Assembly: GCF_036711975.1 (NCBI RefSeq)
Contig: NC_091966.1
Span: 40,679,501 to 40,743,500, forward strand
DNA from: Onthophagus taurus
Lineage: Eukaryota > Arthropoda > Insecta > Coleoptera > Scarabaeidae
Direction of reading: 5' to 3'
Length of the DNA: 64,000 nucleotides
Under the pieces are notes generated by a model. The model was not told the DNA's origin and did no database searches. It worked only from the letters and a program-made list of their open reading frames with translations. Position 1 is the first letter of the stretch. Each line of letters opens with the position of its first letter. Both the position numbers and the translations under genes were made by a program. Of the stretch, positions 14,729 to 24,969 are shown one piece after another.

Positions 14729-14971
14729 CTGAAAATAAAAAAAAATATATTAATTTAATATAATATTAATTAAAACTTATCTTAGAAAAAATGCAGAATA
14801 CCGAAAGATCTAAAATACTATTTGTTTTAAAGGATAAAGCTTTTATAAAGGATTTATACGATTTCAAGTCCGATTTGAAATGTGTTTGTCCTATATATAG
14901 ATGAACCTACAATTTCGGGCCAGTGTGGTTTTCTAGATGTTAGTATAATATTAAAAGTTATATAGAATTTA

Positions 14972-15012
14972 AGCCTAACTAGTTTCGGCCCTTGGTCATC
15001 TTCCTAAACTCT
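14972..15012 (-). ncRNA. Decayed hammerhead-ribozyme-like motif
   Basis: On the minus strand GAAGA, a GC-rich stem II region, then CGAAACTAGTT. The stem III position is the self-complementary ACTAGT, as in Penelope-type minimal hammerheads. Flanking bases can form stem I, but the invariant CU before GA reads AG, so it is probably inactive. It lies in the transporter intron. Confidence 0.4.
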
Positions 15013-15059
15013 ACAAATAGATTAACATCTTTCATCTAATCCAAAACATTCGGGTTTAG

Positions 15060-15840
15060 TCGTGAAAAATACTTTCAGTTGTCAATGTCAACTTTAATTT
15101 TATTATTATATCCGTAATCGTCATAAAATAACCTTTAAAGTGAGTCTAAACTTGACGCATTTATCTCAAAAAAACCAAAAAAAAATTCGAACTTTCAACT
15201 TTTAATTTTGACATATTTGTCAACTTCATAAAAAATCCTTTAAAATGAGCCCAAACACGACATGTTTAACATTAATATTAACGGAAATACAATCACTTCC
15301 GGTTTGAAACGTCAACGTCAATTTTGACATATTTATCATCTTCATTAAAAAACCTTTAAAATGAGTCCAAAGATGACGCACTTATCTCAAAAAACAAAAA
15401 AGTTGGAATAAAAAACATTAAACCCGAAGTTAGCAACAATGAAGATAGCAGTTTAATTTTTAAATATTAATACCAACCTTAATTTTTTAGTTTTTTATTA
15501 TATTTTTGTTTTGTGACAAATATTAAAACATTTTATAAAAATTAAGAATATGTCAAAATGACATTGACATTTCAAACCGGAAGTTGCTTATATCTCGAGT
15601 AATATTGGAATTAAAGGTATCATGTTTGGACTCATTTTAAAGGATTTTTCACGACGATTGCAAATATGTCAAAATTGACGTTGACATTCTTAACCGGAAA
15701 TTGACCATAACTTCATTAATATTGAAGATAAATATGTCGTGTTTGTACTCATTTCAAAGGATTTTTAATAAAGATTACAAATATGTCAAAATTGAGGTTG
15801 ACATCTTAAACCTGAAGTTAGTTATCATATAATAGAAGTT
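15060..15840. repeat. Module B repeat
   Basis: Interspersed repeat built of related sub-blocks of about 110-125 bp. Each carries TGTCAAAATTGACGTTGACA-like words, a TTCCGGTTTGAAA motif or its complement, and CATTTTAAAGGATTTTT. Other copies: 39370-40015 (inverted), 44215-44675, 48075-48745 and 48785-49765. Here it lies inside the transporter intron. Function unknown. Confidence 0.8.
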
Positions 15841-17110
15841 TTATAACTGAAGTTATCACTTTTCCGCACTTTCTTTTTATTTTGAACGTGTTTTTTGGGT
15901 CATTTCAGATTGATTAAAAAAAATCGTCGATTTTTAAGCCACATGATGATTCTTGAATTTTTAAAAAACTTTTTTAATATTTTTTTGTGTTAAAAAAGAG
16001 CGTTCTTAAATTTTAACTTGTAAACTTGTAACACTTCGTCCTTAATTTCATTTTACAACTTTTTAAACTTTAATTTTGTAAATTAGTAACTAATAATCTG
16101 ATTGCGACTTTGATATGTGATCTTTTTTAATAAAAGAAAAAGAAACATTAAGAAACTTGTTTGTAAAATGGATAAGATGAGAGATGTTAATTATTTTCTA
16201 CAAAAATTATAACTTAGATTATTTTCTACAAAAATTTTTACACGAATCGTCATCATTTTGTCTCCAGTTTTAGTGATTAAATTTATGCCACGACTTACGG
16301 AAACATCCTGTATAATCGTAAAACGTAACGAGTGACCAAGCGGCTTCTGTGCTTGTGATAGCTGTCATCGGACATCGGTCAACCAAACAATTTTCAATAG
16401 TTTGAGTCTGTCTATTCTGAGAAGTCTTATATTTTTAGAGAGATGAAAACGAAAATCCCGTTTTTCTGAACATTATTCATTTGTCGCTTAGTCAAGTGAT
16501 GTATATTGGTGGTCCAATTAAAACAGTATAAATTTCATTTAAGATGCATTATACAAAAATATATTTCCATAGAAACGAGGGCGTACCTACCTACTTTGTT
16601 CCATATAAGATGCAACATGTCAATATAATAATCCATATAAGTGTTATAGCATAATAAATATATACAACAATCTAGCGCTGAATAACAAATAAAACTAGAC
16701 TAACACTAGCACTAGAACTAGAAACATTCGGGTTTAGCTGTACCACTCTTAAGACGACTGGTAGGTGGTAAGTAGTGCTGCAATATTTTTTTAATAAATT
16801 ACATTGATTGTTATGGAAACATTTATGGATGTCACAAAATTAATTAAATAAAAACAAGTGACAATACCTGGTTCGTATTACATCGATAATACCAGGATAA
16901 TACAAAGGTTCGTATTATCGTTCTCCATGGTTACGGCCAAATAACCGCTGAAATACTCGCAATTAACGAAAAACAAAGCGAATTCTTATTGGCTGTTAAC
17001 GATATGAATGAAATAGTCTGGGATATCCTTCTACACTATCCAATAACAATAATAATAATAGCAATAATCTCTTTATTGGTTTTATGATTTATACAATTTA
17101 CTATAATATA
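15840..17110. other. Intronic AT-rich sequence, fragment of module A
   Basis: Part of the transporter intron. At 16690-16745 there is a single copy of the ACTAGCACTAGAACTAGAAA family (module A, see 34180-35760). Otherwise I see nothing definable. Confidence 0.5.
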
Positions 17111-17993
17111 CAGGGTGGTTCAGTTTTTAATCGGGAAACTTTACTAGGACGTAGCATTTGCCAAAATAACACAAGTTCTTTATATAAACATAGGGTCGCA
17201 ACTCTTTTGTTTTCGAGCTATGAGCTGTCGAAGTTGAACCAAAAATTTACATTTTATCTTTTATTTCGTGTATAAGTTAACCGTAGAATTTGAAATTTTG
17301 TATGTATGTACTACTGGCTAATACCATATTTTCAACCATACCTTAAACTTTCCTAGCGCCCTCTAACGGGATGAAATTCATAACACCTTTGATTTTTTTC
17401 AAATTACGTTGTTTTAAACAATATTCAAAAATTGATACTCTTGCTTAATAACAGTCAAAAATTATTAATAATCATCAATAATTGTGAGGATTCATCGTAA
17501 ATGAAACTTACAAGTTTTTAGAGCCAACTTTTAGAATAATTTTAGCTAAACATGGCAGCACATGGCGGTACTTGGCACGACATATTAATTTTTTACACGG
17601 AAACTATTAACTTTAAGGAAAATACTAAAGAAACAAAAAATACCACTAAAGAATGAGCTTATATTTTTTTATGTTAATATTCCATAGCGTTAAAAAGATC
17701 TTATAAAAAAATCAAGGGGGTGGTGAATTTCATCCCCTTAGAGGGTGCTAGGGAAGTTTAAGGTATGCTTGAAAATAAGTTCTTAACCAGTGGTATATAC
17801 GTACAAAGTTTCAAATTCTACGGTTTACTTACAGCCGAAATACAAAACAAAATGTAAATTTTTGGCTCAACTTTGGCAGCTCATAACTCGAAAACAAACG
17901 AGTTGCGACCCTACGTTTATATAAAAAACTTGTGTTATTTTGGCAAGTACTACGTCCTAGTAAAGTTTCCCGATTAAAAACTGAACCACCCTG
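17111..17993. mobile_element. TA-flanked foldback element with about 300-bp arms
   Basis: Starts CAGGGTGGTTCAGTTTTTAA and ends with its complement, bordered by TA on each side. The arms pair over about 300 bp (17111-17400 with 17690-17993), so nearly the whole 883-bp element can fold back. It shares the CAGGGTGG terminus with the element at 2343-3238. No transposase frame. It sits in the transporter intron. Confidence 0.85.
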
Positions 17994-18009
17994 TATATAT
18001 TGCTAAACT

Positions 18010-19101
18010 TAAGTAATCCTTGACCAATTGGAACCGCCATCAGGTTACAATTATATGCTCCCTGTTCTTCCTGGCGGTCCGGTAAAAATTATGAGCTAAT
18101 CGAACAAAAAGCAAGAAAAGAGAAAAAAAAAACAACAAAAACAAAATTCATTAAGCAGAAAATTTAAAAAAAAATAAAAAAAGGAAAGAACGACAAACCA
18201 CTTACTTTAGTACTTTTAATCAAATAAAACAAAAATATCAATAAAAAGTAACAAAAACCCTGCACACACGTCCCTATCACACAGCGCTCTCTCTTTTGTG
18301 ATAGCCTTCTCATCTCTGACCCGAGTCTTGTTGTTTGTAAAGCACATCACGCAACTTACGCTTGAAGGAGCAACACGATAACGCTTTAAGTTCGGACGGA
18401 CATTCATTGTACAATTTTGAAACATTGTAGAAAAAGCATCGTTTGAATATTGCACATCTGTGCACCGGGATTGTGATAGTATTCTTATGTCTGATATTTA
18501 TGTTATGAACATCCGTCCGAAATCGTATTTTTTCGTAAAGATATGGTGGGCTTCTGTTCAGAATTATTTTATGACATAAGCACAGAACCCAACCCAACCC
18601 AACCACACATTCCCAGAGTGTGAGAAATTCGGTCATACTTACGCATTCCGTTATGAACCTTAAACAATTATTTTGCATTCGTTGAATTCTATATTTATCT
18701 ACTTCCAACAGGTTGGGCCCATATACAACATCAGCATGCGTAAATATTGAGAGTATCAAACTATCGCACAAATTTACTGTAATATCTATTGGAAGGGTGT
18801 GGCGATGGGGATAAAGCGTTCTCAGTATGCCATATGATTTTTGTAAACACGATGACACGTGTCTCTTAAATCTAAGCTTCCTGTCCAAAATGAGACCTAA
18901 ATCCTTTGCTTCATCGCTTACCAGCAATCTTTCCCCGTTCAGCACGACATTGCAATCATTAAGATTCATAGGTCCGAAAGTAATAATTTTTGATTTTGAT
19001 GGGTTGAGAGTTAAAGACATCTTCTTAGAGTAGCTATAAATTGCTTTTAGATCGTTATTGAGTTTGAAACAAGTTTGAATCAATAGTGATCTTGATATCA
19101 T
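18010..19101 (-). mobile_element. 3' fragment of a jockey/CR1-type non-LTR retrotransposon
   Basis: A 263-residue frame (19101-18310) matches the C-terminal part of insect non-LTR reverse transcriptases after the palm domain. It holds LTLNPSKSKIITFGP, DEAKDLGLILDRKLRFK, a tract equivalent to YGPN..YRIQRMQNNCLRF, and HKIILNRSPPYLYEKI. The RT active site is missing, so the copy is 5'-truncated. The stretch after NNCLRF is scrambled, probably by compensating frameshifts. The 3' tail (about 18010-18300) holds GACCGCCAGGAA and CTGATGGCGGTT, which could form a terminal stem-loop. Clade assignment is from memory of the family; the element is inactive. Confidence 0.8.
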
Positions 19102-19299
19102 CCTGATATCTATCTATATAGTTCTTGATATGTTCCAACATCGTCGCTAACCTTCGTCAACTCTTGAATATTATCGCTGTTATCTTCTAACATTCCATCG
19201 ATGAGAACAAAATCATTTCTGACATATTCCTCACATCTTTTAATGTTGTCAATTCCTTTCCTCATTTATCAAATATCTATCAATATCTTAAAACCTTCA

Positions 19300-20100
19300 G
19301 AAACTGTTTGGAAAGTCATGATGTTAAGAATTCCTCAAATAGAACCCAAAAATTGTAGGCAACCTTAAAATCGACAGGAAATGTATGGAAATTTACTGGA
19401 TTTTTTTGAAACAATCTTTAAATCCGAGTGCAACCCAAATAAAAACTAAAAAATTATTTTTAAAGATAGCCAAAAAAAGAAATTAATAAAACCCTTAGGA
19501 CTGCTTTAGAAACCACAGGCAATCCAAGGAAATCTTAAAGAATCCTAAAACTTGCAGAAATTGTTTGGATTTATCTAGATCATCAAGAAAGTTTGGAATT
19601 ACTTCTTGAAAATCACGGCATAGAAGTTAGAAATTCTTGGAAACTCAGATGCATCTTTAATGAATTTCAGTAATCCTTTGGAACACATTAAAATCTTCTA
19701 ACATACGTGAAAATTGGACCGATTTTCCCTAATCATACGACTTATGCTGGAATGATTCCTTCCTAACACATTGGCAACATAACGCATCGAGTACCCCTCA
19801 TCCACTAAACATCGCCAAAAAAAAATTCCTAAAACCCTTAGGGCTGTTTTAGAAACCACAGGCAATCCAAGGAAATCTTAAAGAACCATAAAACTTGCAA
19901 AAACTGCTTGGAAAGTCTACGAAAATTTATCTAGATCATCAAGAAACTTTGGAATTACTCCAAGAATTCTTCAAAAAAGAGCCAGAAATCTTTAGAAAAC
20001 ATAGGAAATTCTTGAAAATCGCGAAGTCAGAAATTCTTGGAAACTCAGATGCATCATTAATGAATTTCAGTAATTCTTCGGTCCAATTTTCTTGAATGCG
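19300..20100. repeat. Duplicated low-complexity block
   Basis: The block starting AAAACCCTTAGGACTGCTTT at about 19487 recurs in related form at about 19832, including CTAGATCATCAAGAAA and GGAAACTCAGATGCATC. This is a direct duplication of about 200 bp, offset about 345 bp. The open frame at 19895-20095 lies inside it and I do not consider it real. Confidence 0.6.
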
Positions 20101-21628
20101 TGAAAATTTACTGAAAATCTTCTAGAAATTCTTTCTGATTAATTTAGGTTCACCATCAAATATGTTTCAGAAATCCTTAGACACCCCTTGGAAACCATCA
20201 AAATCCCTCAACATTGATTTAGTATCTTCAAATAGCTTCGATGATATCATTAAATATGATTTGTTGTATCAAAATCGTTTCTCACATCCGCAATAGTGGT
20301 GTGGAAGATTTAGTTTTTTAAAAAAGCCCTTCACCTCCACCAAAATATATAAATTCAATAAAACACTTTTTTTTCTTTTTTGTTAAATTTAGGTTATCAT
20401 ATTTTAATGTATGTGCACATCATAGTTGAATTATGTCAGTAATAAAGGAAGAATTTATTAATTTCTGAACTCCTTATTTTAGTGAAAACGTTATATTTTT
20501 TGAAAAACGAAAAGAAATGATAAAAGAAGTAGATGGTTCGTGATGTGGAAAAAGTAAAAAGAAGTGGTACGCGAAGCTGGTCAGAATCGGGTACTGACCG
20601 ATTATTACGTGGATATTTATAGCAGAAAACGAGTCTGCAGTGTCCGTTGGCGCCCCTTTTTATTGCATTACGGGAGCAGCAGCGGTCGCCGTCAGAGATC
20701 CTCTTCTTCTTCTGACGGACCACGCCAGCTAACCAGCAACAGGTTGCACCAAAATAGACGCACGACGCGACGAACGGGTTATTTTAATACACTCTCGAAG
20801 CCGACATACTTCTTCTTGAGATCGTTTTTGTCTTTTTCCAATTGAAAACGAAAAAAAAATCAATCAAAATATTTAAACCTAAACGATTTTTAGAATTAGA
20901 AGATTCTATCTGAAAAAGAAGCAAAACTAAAAATAAACAAAAATAAAATGAAATGGATGGTTGAGGAATTTTTGCTTAACCACCACGTATACTAAATCCA
21001 ATTACTAGCATACTTCTAAGGTAATAAAAAGCGACCAAAGAATCTCTAGTAGTCGCGACCGCAACATTAAGAAGAAGACACCACGAGATAGGGGCAGTTA
21101 AAACGTTCGCTAAGAGCGAAATTAGCCCCTGATGCGTAAACGGTGTAACAAAGTAGCGCCTATAAAGAAGATTGGAACGAAATAAAACGACCTTCTTCGA
21201 CACAGAAACAAAAATAGAGAATGGACTGAAGATGCGCCGGTTTGTCTTTAAGTTACACTCTGAGGCAAGGTAAAAGAATGAAAACAAAAAAAAAAAATAG
21301 AAAAAGAGTTGAGTCGTTAAGTCTAAGAGATTCTCGTTTCTGGTGGGTTGAGACGATCGCGCAATAATTAGCCCGACGGACGCCACTGGACCCGTACGGT
21401 AATAATCTATATATAGAACGTGCCGTTTCGTCCTTTTAGAGAGGTAAAGGAACCTTATGCAATCGGCGAAAAAAACCTGCATGCAATATATATCGAGCCA
21501 TAAAGAGATTCGAATCCGATGCAAAAATAAATACTAGAACTTCAAAGAAGTGCAAGTTGGAGGAAAATGTTTTGACAACTTTTGCTAAAGTTAGATCAAA
21601 ATTTTTTGATACATCTTTATGTACTCAC

Positions 21629-21719
21629 CAGTAATCGTGGCTAAATACTGGTGTAAATCACTACCAGATTTAGTCTCCTTCTTCTCCTCCTTCTGTTCCA
21701 GACCCATCGTAATCTTCAT
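21629..21719 (-). CDS. Tret1-like sugar transporter, exon 1 (start codon)
   Basis: Encodes the cytoplasmic N-terminus MKITMGLEQKEEKKETK and the approach to TM1 (DLHQYLATIT), then one base of a Gly codon before a GTGAGT donor (exon end 21629). That base plus GT of exon 2 makes GGT, giving ATIT-G-TIVIVCTG, a natural MFS TM1. I chose ATG at 21719 because its context CACCAGGATG is good, no ATG lies between it and the predicted transcription start at 21948, and the frame upstream opens only at non-ATG codons. A second in-frame Met at 21707 is possible. The intron to exon 2 is 6900 bp. Confidence 0.85.
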
Positions 21720-21944
21720 CCTGGTGGCTTTAGCAACGAGGTAATAACTCAAAGCTATTGAATAATGAATTGTGGCGATCAAAATTGACTTATATCTGTT
21801 TAACTTGATTTCTCTTGGGATTACTTCTTGGTCGGGATCGCTGCTGCAGGAGTCTGGAACACCACCAGCCGAAGACTACTATGCTTCTGCAGGAGCACCA
21901 CCCCAGAACGATCCCAGCCCAGAAGCAAAACGAATTCACCAACC

Positions 21945-21981
21945 AACTGAAAAGCGACGCCGTACACCAAAACTATTTAAG
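21945..21981 (-). promoter_or_regulatory. TATA plus initiator core promoter of the sugar transporter
   Basis: On the minus strand CTTAAATAG (21981-21973) is followed by TTTTCAGTTGG, which contains the arthropod initiator TCAGTT (21950-21945). The T of the TATA-like box and the A of the initiator (21948) are 32 bp apart, the canonical spacing. It would give a 229-nt 5' UTR without an upstream ATG. Confidence 0.6.
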
Positions 21982-22451
21982 CTCTGACTGCAAGATCCAG
22001 TTTTTTTTTTGAATCGCGTACGCACGCACATCGCCGCGTTAAAGAGAGACGAGAAGAAACGATCGGAAGGAAAGTCCGAGGAGGACGATGCGAAAAGGAA
22101 TCGGGAGGAGGAGGTGGAGAACGAACACCGAATCGGTTCGGTATCCTCTTCTTCTTCTCTTCTTGCGTATCGCTAATTATCAAACGCTCCACGAGAAAAG
22201 ACCATCTTTAAGAAGAAGAATTTCTTCGTGGTAAAACTTTAAAAGAAGAGTTAAGACGATTAAAATTTTCTTTTTTAATTTCTTAGAATTAAAATTCTTA
22301 AAATCATTAAAATCTAGAATTTAGTATCTTGAAGTAATTTTTTTTTTTTGTCTTTCGGTTTGTTTACGTTTCGAACTTTTTTTATGGACCAAGCCTCTTT
22401 TGCCTAAAATCGAAGACGAAGAGGCCATTGCCCCTTGCCCTTGCTTATCGA

Positions 22452-22522
22452 ACCAGAAGAAGAAGAAGAAGAAGAAGTCCCCGAATAATAACCACCTGGT
22501 TCTTCTTCTTCTTCTTCTTGTC
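22452..22522. repeat. GAA/TTC microsatellites
   Basis: AGAAGAAGAAGAAG (near 22456) and TTCTTCTTCTTCTTC (near 22501) are two opposed trinucleotide runs about 40 bp apart. They explain the Lys-, Arg-, Leu- and Phe-rich frames seen here. Confidence 0.8.
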
Positions 22523-22659
22523 TCGTATACGAATCGCGAGGAGAGAAAATTCTTCGGCGATCCGCTACCGGAGTGCATCTTCTTTACAGATTGACTCGGA
22601 CGATAATCGCCGGAGTTTTTCTGGGGCGCGCGCGATAAAACGTCTATAAACTGAAAGCT

Positions 22660-23290
22660 CTGGCGCCAGGAGAATCTTTGATGAGGTTTTGCTAAATCAA
22701 AAAATAAAAATTAAAGTAAAACGAGTTAAAAGAATTCGATACGAAATTAAGCGAAAGATAAGGAAATGAGTTAAATGGTAATGATGTTAAAAATAGGAAG
22801 ACAAAGAACATTTTTTTGTTTTTGTAAGAAGTGGTTTGTTCTAATTCTAAATAATGATTTGATAACATTAAACTTTGACGTAGTTTTTTAAACTAGTATT
22901 TCGTTCTTTTTGTGCTTATTACATTCTATTTTCTTAATAACAATTTTTTAGAAACGATTATGTTTAAAATTTAAAAATAAACTTAAAAGTTTTTGTTTAT
23001 ACTTTTAAATAATACAAAAGAAAATTTGAATTTACATATTGAAAGTAGATGATTCTAGAAGGTTCTATTACTTTCAAACGTTCATGGATGATTCTAGACG
23101 CATAATTTTAAATTATAAAATCATCAATGCGGTTAGAAAATACGAATTGCCGTAAATTTATTACTGTTGAGGAAAGTCTGCTGATATTTAGTGATATTAC
23201 AGAACATTCCAGTCAATGGATTTGGAATAAAGTTGCTCATATGAGCGTTAGATGAGTCATCTTTTATAATCTAGTACCAACACAATTAAT
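22660..23290. other. AT-rich spacer with a heat-shock-element-like site
   Basis: No gene seen. TTCTAGAAGGTTC at 23053-23065 matches three alternating nGAAn units of a heat shock element. No heat-shock gene is visible nearby, so its relevance is unknown. Confidence 0.4.
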
Positions 23291-23323
23291 CGAATAAAGT
23301 AAAATACTTTTATCTTTCTGTAC

Positions 23324-23458
23324 TTTTATTGAAATGGATGTAATGTTATAAATTCTACCGGTTTCGGTCCTTTTATAAAACCATCTTCAGGAACCTTCGA
23401 ATCTCGTCAATTTAATTTTACCGGTAGAATTTATAACATTACATCCATTTCAATAAAA
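23324..23458. mobile_element. 135-bp palindromic insert with 4-bp target duplication
   Basis: Two perfect 39-bp inverted arms (23324-23362 and 23420-23458) flank a 57-bp centre and are bordered by GTAC on both sides (23320-23323 and 23459-23462). The partner arm of the host transposon (about 27590-27610) has a single GTAC and no insert, which gives a pre-insertion allele within the window. The centre plus one arm forms a hammerhead motif on the minus strand. Confidence 0.85.
23350..23397 (-). ncRNA. Hammerhead ribozyme motif (Penelope-type minimal form)
   Basis: Minus strand order: stem I side AAGGTTC, CTGAAGA, a stem II hairpin with GGT and ACC at its base, GAA, self-complementary ACCGGT, then A and GAATTT, which pairs back to AAGGTTC using two G-U pairs. 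All invariant core bases are present and GUA precedes the expected cleavage site. Stem III has no loop, so cleavage would need a dimer, as described for hammerheads of Penelope-like elements. Confidence 0.7.
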
Positions 23459-24109
23459 GTACAGGGTGTTCCAATTTCGATGTCCGTATAGGCTATCTCC
23501 GAAACTAAAAGAGATAGAAAAAAAGTAGTTTACATGTCATGATCTCGTTTTTCGAGAAAATGCTAATGCCGAAAACTCCGAACAGCTATCGTCTTTTGTT
23601 TTCGCCCTATCGGCAAAAACTGAAAATTTTGCAAAAACGACAATCGCGAATATCTCACTTATTATCAAAGATGGAGTATTATAAATAAAACATTATATAG
23701 GCAACTTTTTACGAAGAATTCAGTGGCGTAGGTAGAATTTCTTTCCCATCATTTATTTTCGAGATTTTAGACGTAACTTTATTTTTTTAAATGGAAACCA
23801 TAGTTGGCTATGATCTAAAATAATTTGTTATTTTCTCCTGATAACAAATATATATAGTTTGTGGGGTATATTTCTTATAGTTTTTGAATAATTAACAAAA
23901 ATTCATTTTGTTCTATCTAAAACTAATGTATGTATTTAAAAGTTATGTTGCTATGGTGATAACCATACATACTATGATGGCACATAATGTATCAAATAAT
24001 TGCTTAAGTTTGTATTTAAAAATTCGATAACAACTCTGGCATTATATGCTGGTATGAAGCACCAGGATGTTAAGTGTCAAAGTGTAACAAAACTGAATAA
24101 ATCTTTACA

Positions 24110-24830
24110 ATGAATTTCGAAAATTATGAAAACTGTAACATGATGGAATGCTATATGTTATCAAATAAGAATGCAACGTTAGCCGCGCAATTATATTTCA
24201 CAGGGTATCCGGAAAGAAGACAACCGCACGTAAGAACCTTCAGCCGGTTAGCAGAAAACCTAATAGATTTTAGCAAGAGGATGAAGTCAATGTGTTGGCT
24301 TCACTTGCGATAAATCCATCAACATCTTGCAGAGAAATTGAACAAGACGTCTGACCCAAAAGCCGCTGCTCCCGAATGTGAAAGAAAAATAAGTATAAAC
24401 CATACAAAACTGGGCTAACTCATTATTTACGTGCCGGAGATGTCAATCTAAGATTAGAATTTTGTAGATGATATTTAGAAAAATTAAATAATCTGCTGTT
24501 TGTTCAAAATGTCATCTGGACCGATGAAGTCTCTAAGTGTTCAAAGAAGATTAGGGTTCAATGTATGGTGTGCCCTTTTAGATAATAGAATTTTGGCATA
24601 TAGTATCTACCATAAAAACTTAAACTAAGGTAAATACCTCAATATATTAAGGCAGCACATTGAGCCTTTGGTCGAGAATTTGCCATTAAATATGTCTCAA
24701 ATGATATATTTTCAATATAACGGAGCACCAGCACATAATGCCAGAGTTGTTAGTGAATTTATAAATACTGCTACAAACTTTGGCAATAATTGGAAACAAT
24801 GTTTTCCATCATGGTATGGTTATCACCATA
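24110..24830 (+). pseudogene. Mariner-like transposase, decayed
   Basis: The first 67 codons give an N-terminal HTH of the DUF4817 type (MMECYMLSNKNATLAAQ, YPERRQPHVRTFSRL). The rest survives in shifting frames: LASLAINPSTSCREIEQD, YLRAGDVNLRLEFC, IWTDEV (first catalytic Asp) and YNGAPAHNARVVSEF. In that last motif the usual second Asp of QDGAPPH is Asn. Several stops and frameshifts plus the lost Asp mean it is inactive. It lies between the two inverted arms, as expected for the transposase of this element. Confidence 0.8.
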
Positions 24831-24969
24831 ACAACAGTTAAGTTTTAAATACATACAATAGTTTCAGAAAGAACTAAAAAAATTGATACATTATGTTCCA
24901 TCATAGTATGTATGTATGGTTATCACCATAGCAACATTAACTTTTAAATACATACATTAGTTTTAGATG

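Larger units (their letters stand above)
20540..22660. other. Non-repetitive GC-richer tract around transporter exon 1
   Basis: This stretch stands out from its surroundings by higher GC, several CpG-containing patches (ACGCACGCACATCGCCGCG near 22021) and no copies of the window's repeats. It holds transporter exon 1 and its core promoter. Open frames here, such as 20976-21524 minus and 22321-22578 minus, have low-complexity composition and no domain I recognise. Alternative first exons or 5' regulatory DNA are possible but not shown. Confidence 0.5.

Noticed and set aside
19895..20095. 66-codon Lys-rich frame
   Set aside because: Lies in a duplicated low-complexity block and its counterpart at about 19550 is not open.
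20608..20616. TATTTATAG on the plus strand followed by GCAGTG
   Set aside because: No coding exon follows on the plus strand, so I did not call a promoter.
21404..21412. TATATATAG on the minus strand with a CCAGT about 28 bp on
   Set aside because: It lies inside the first intron and leads to no exon that I can define; the promoter at 21945-21981 fits better.
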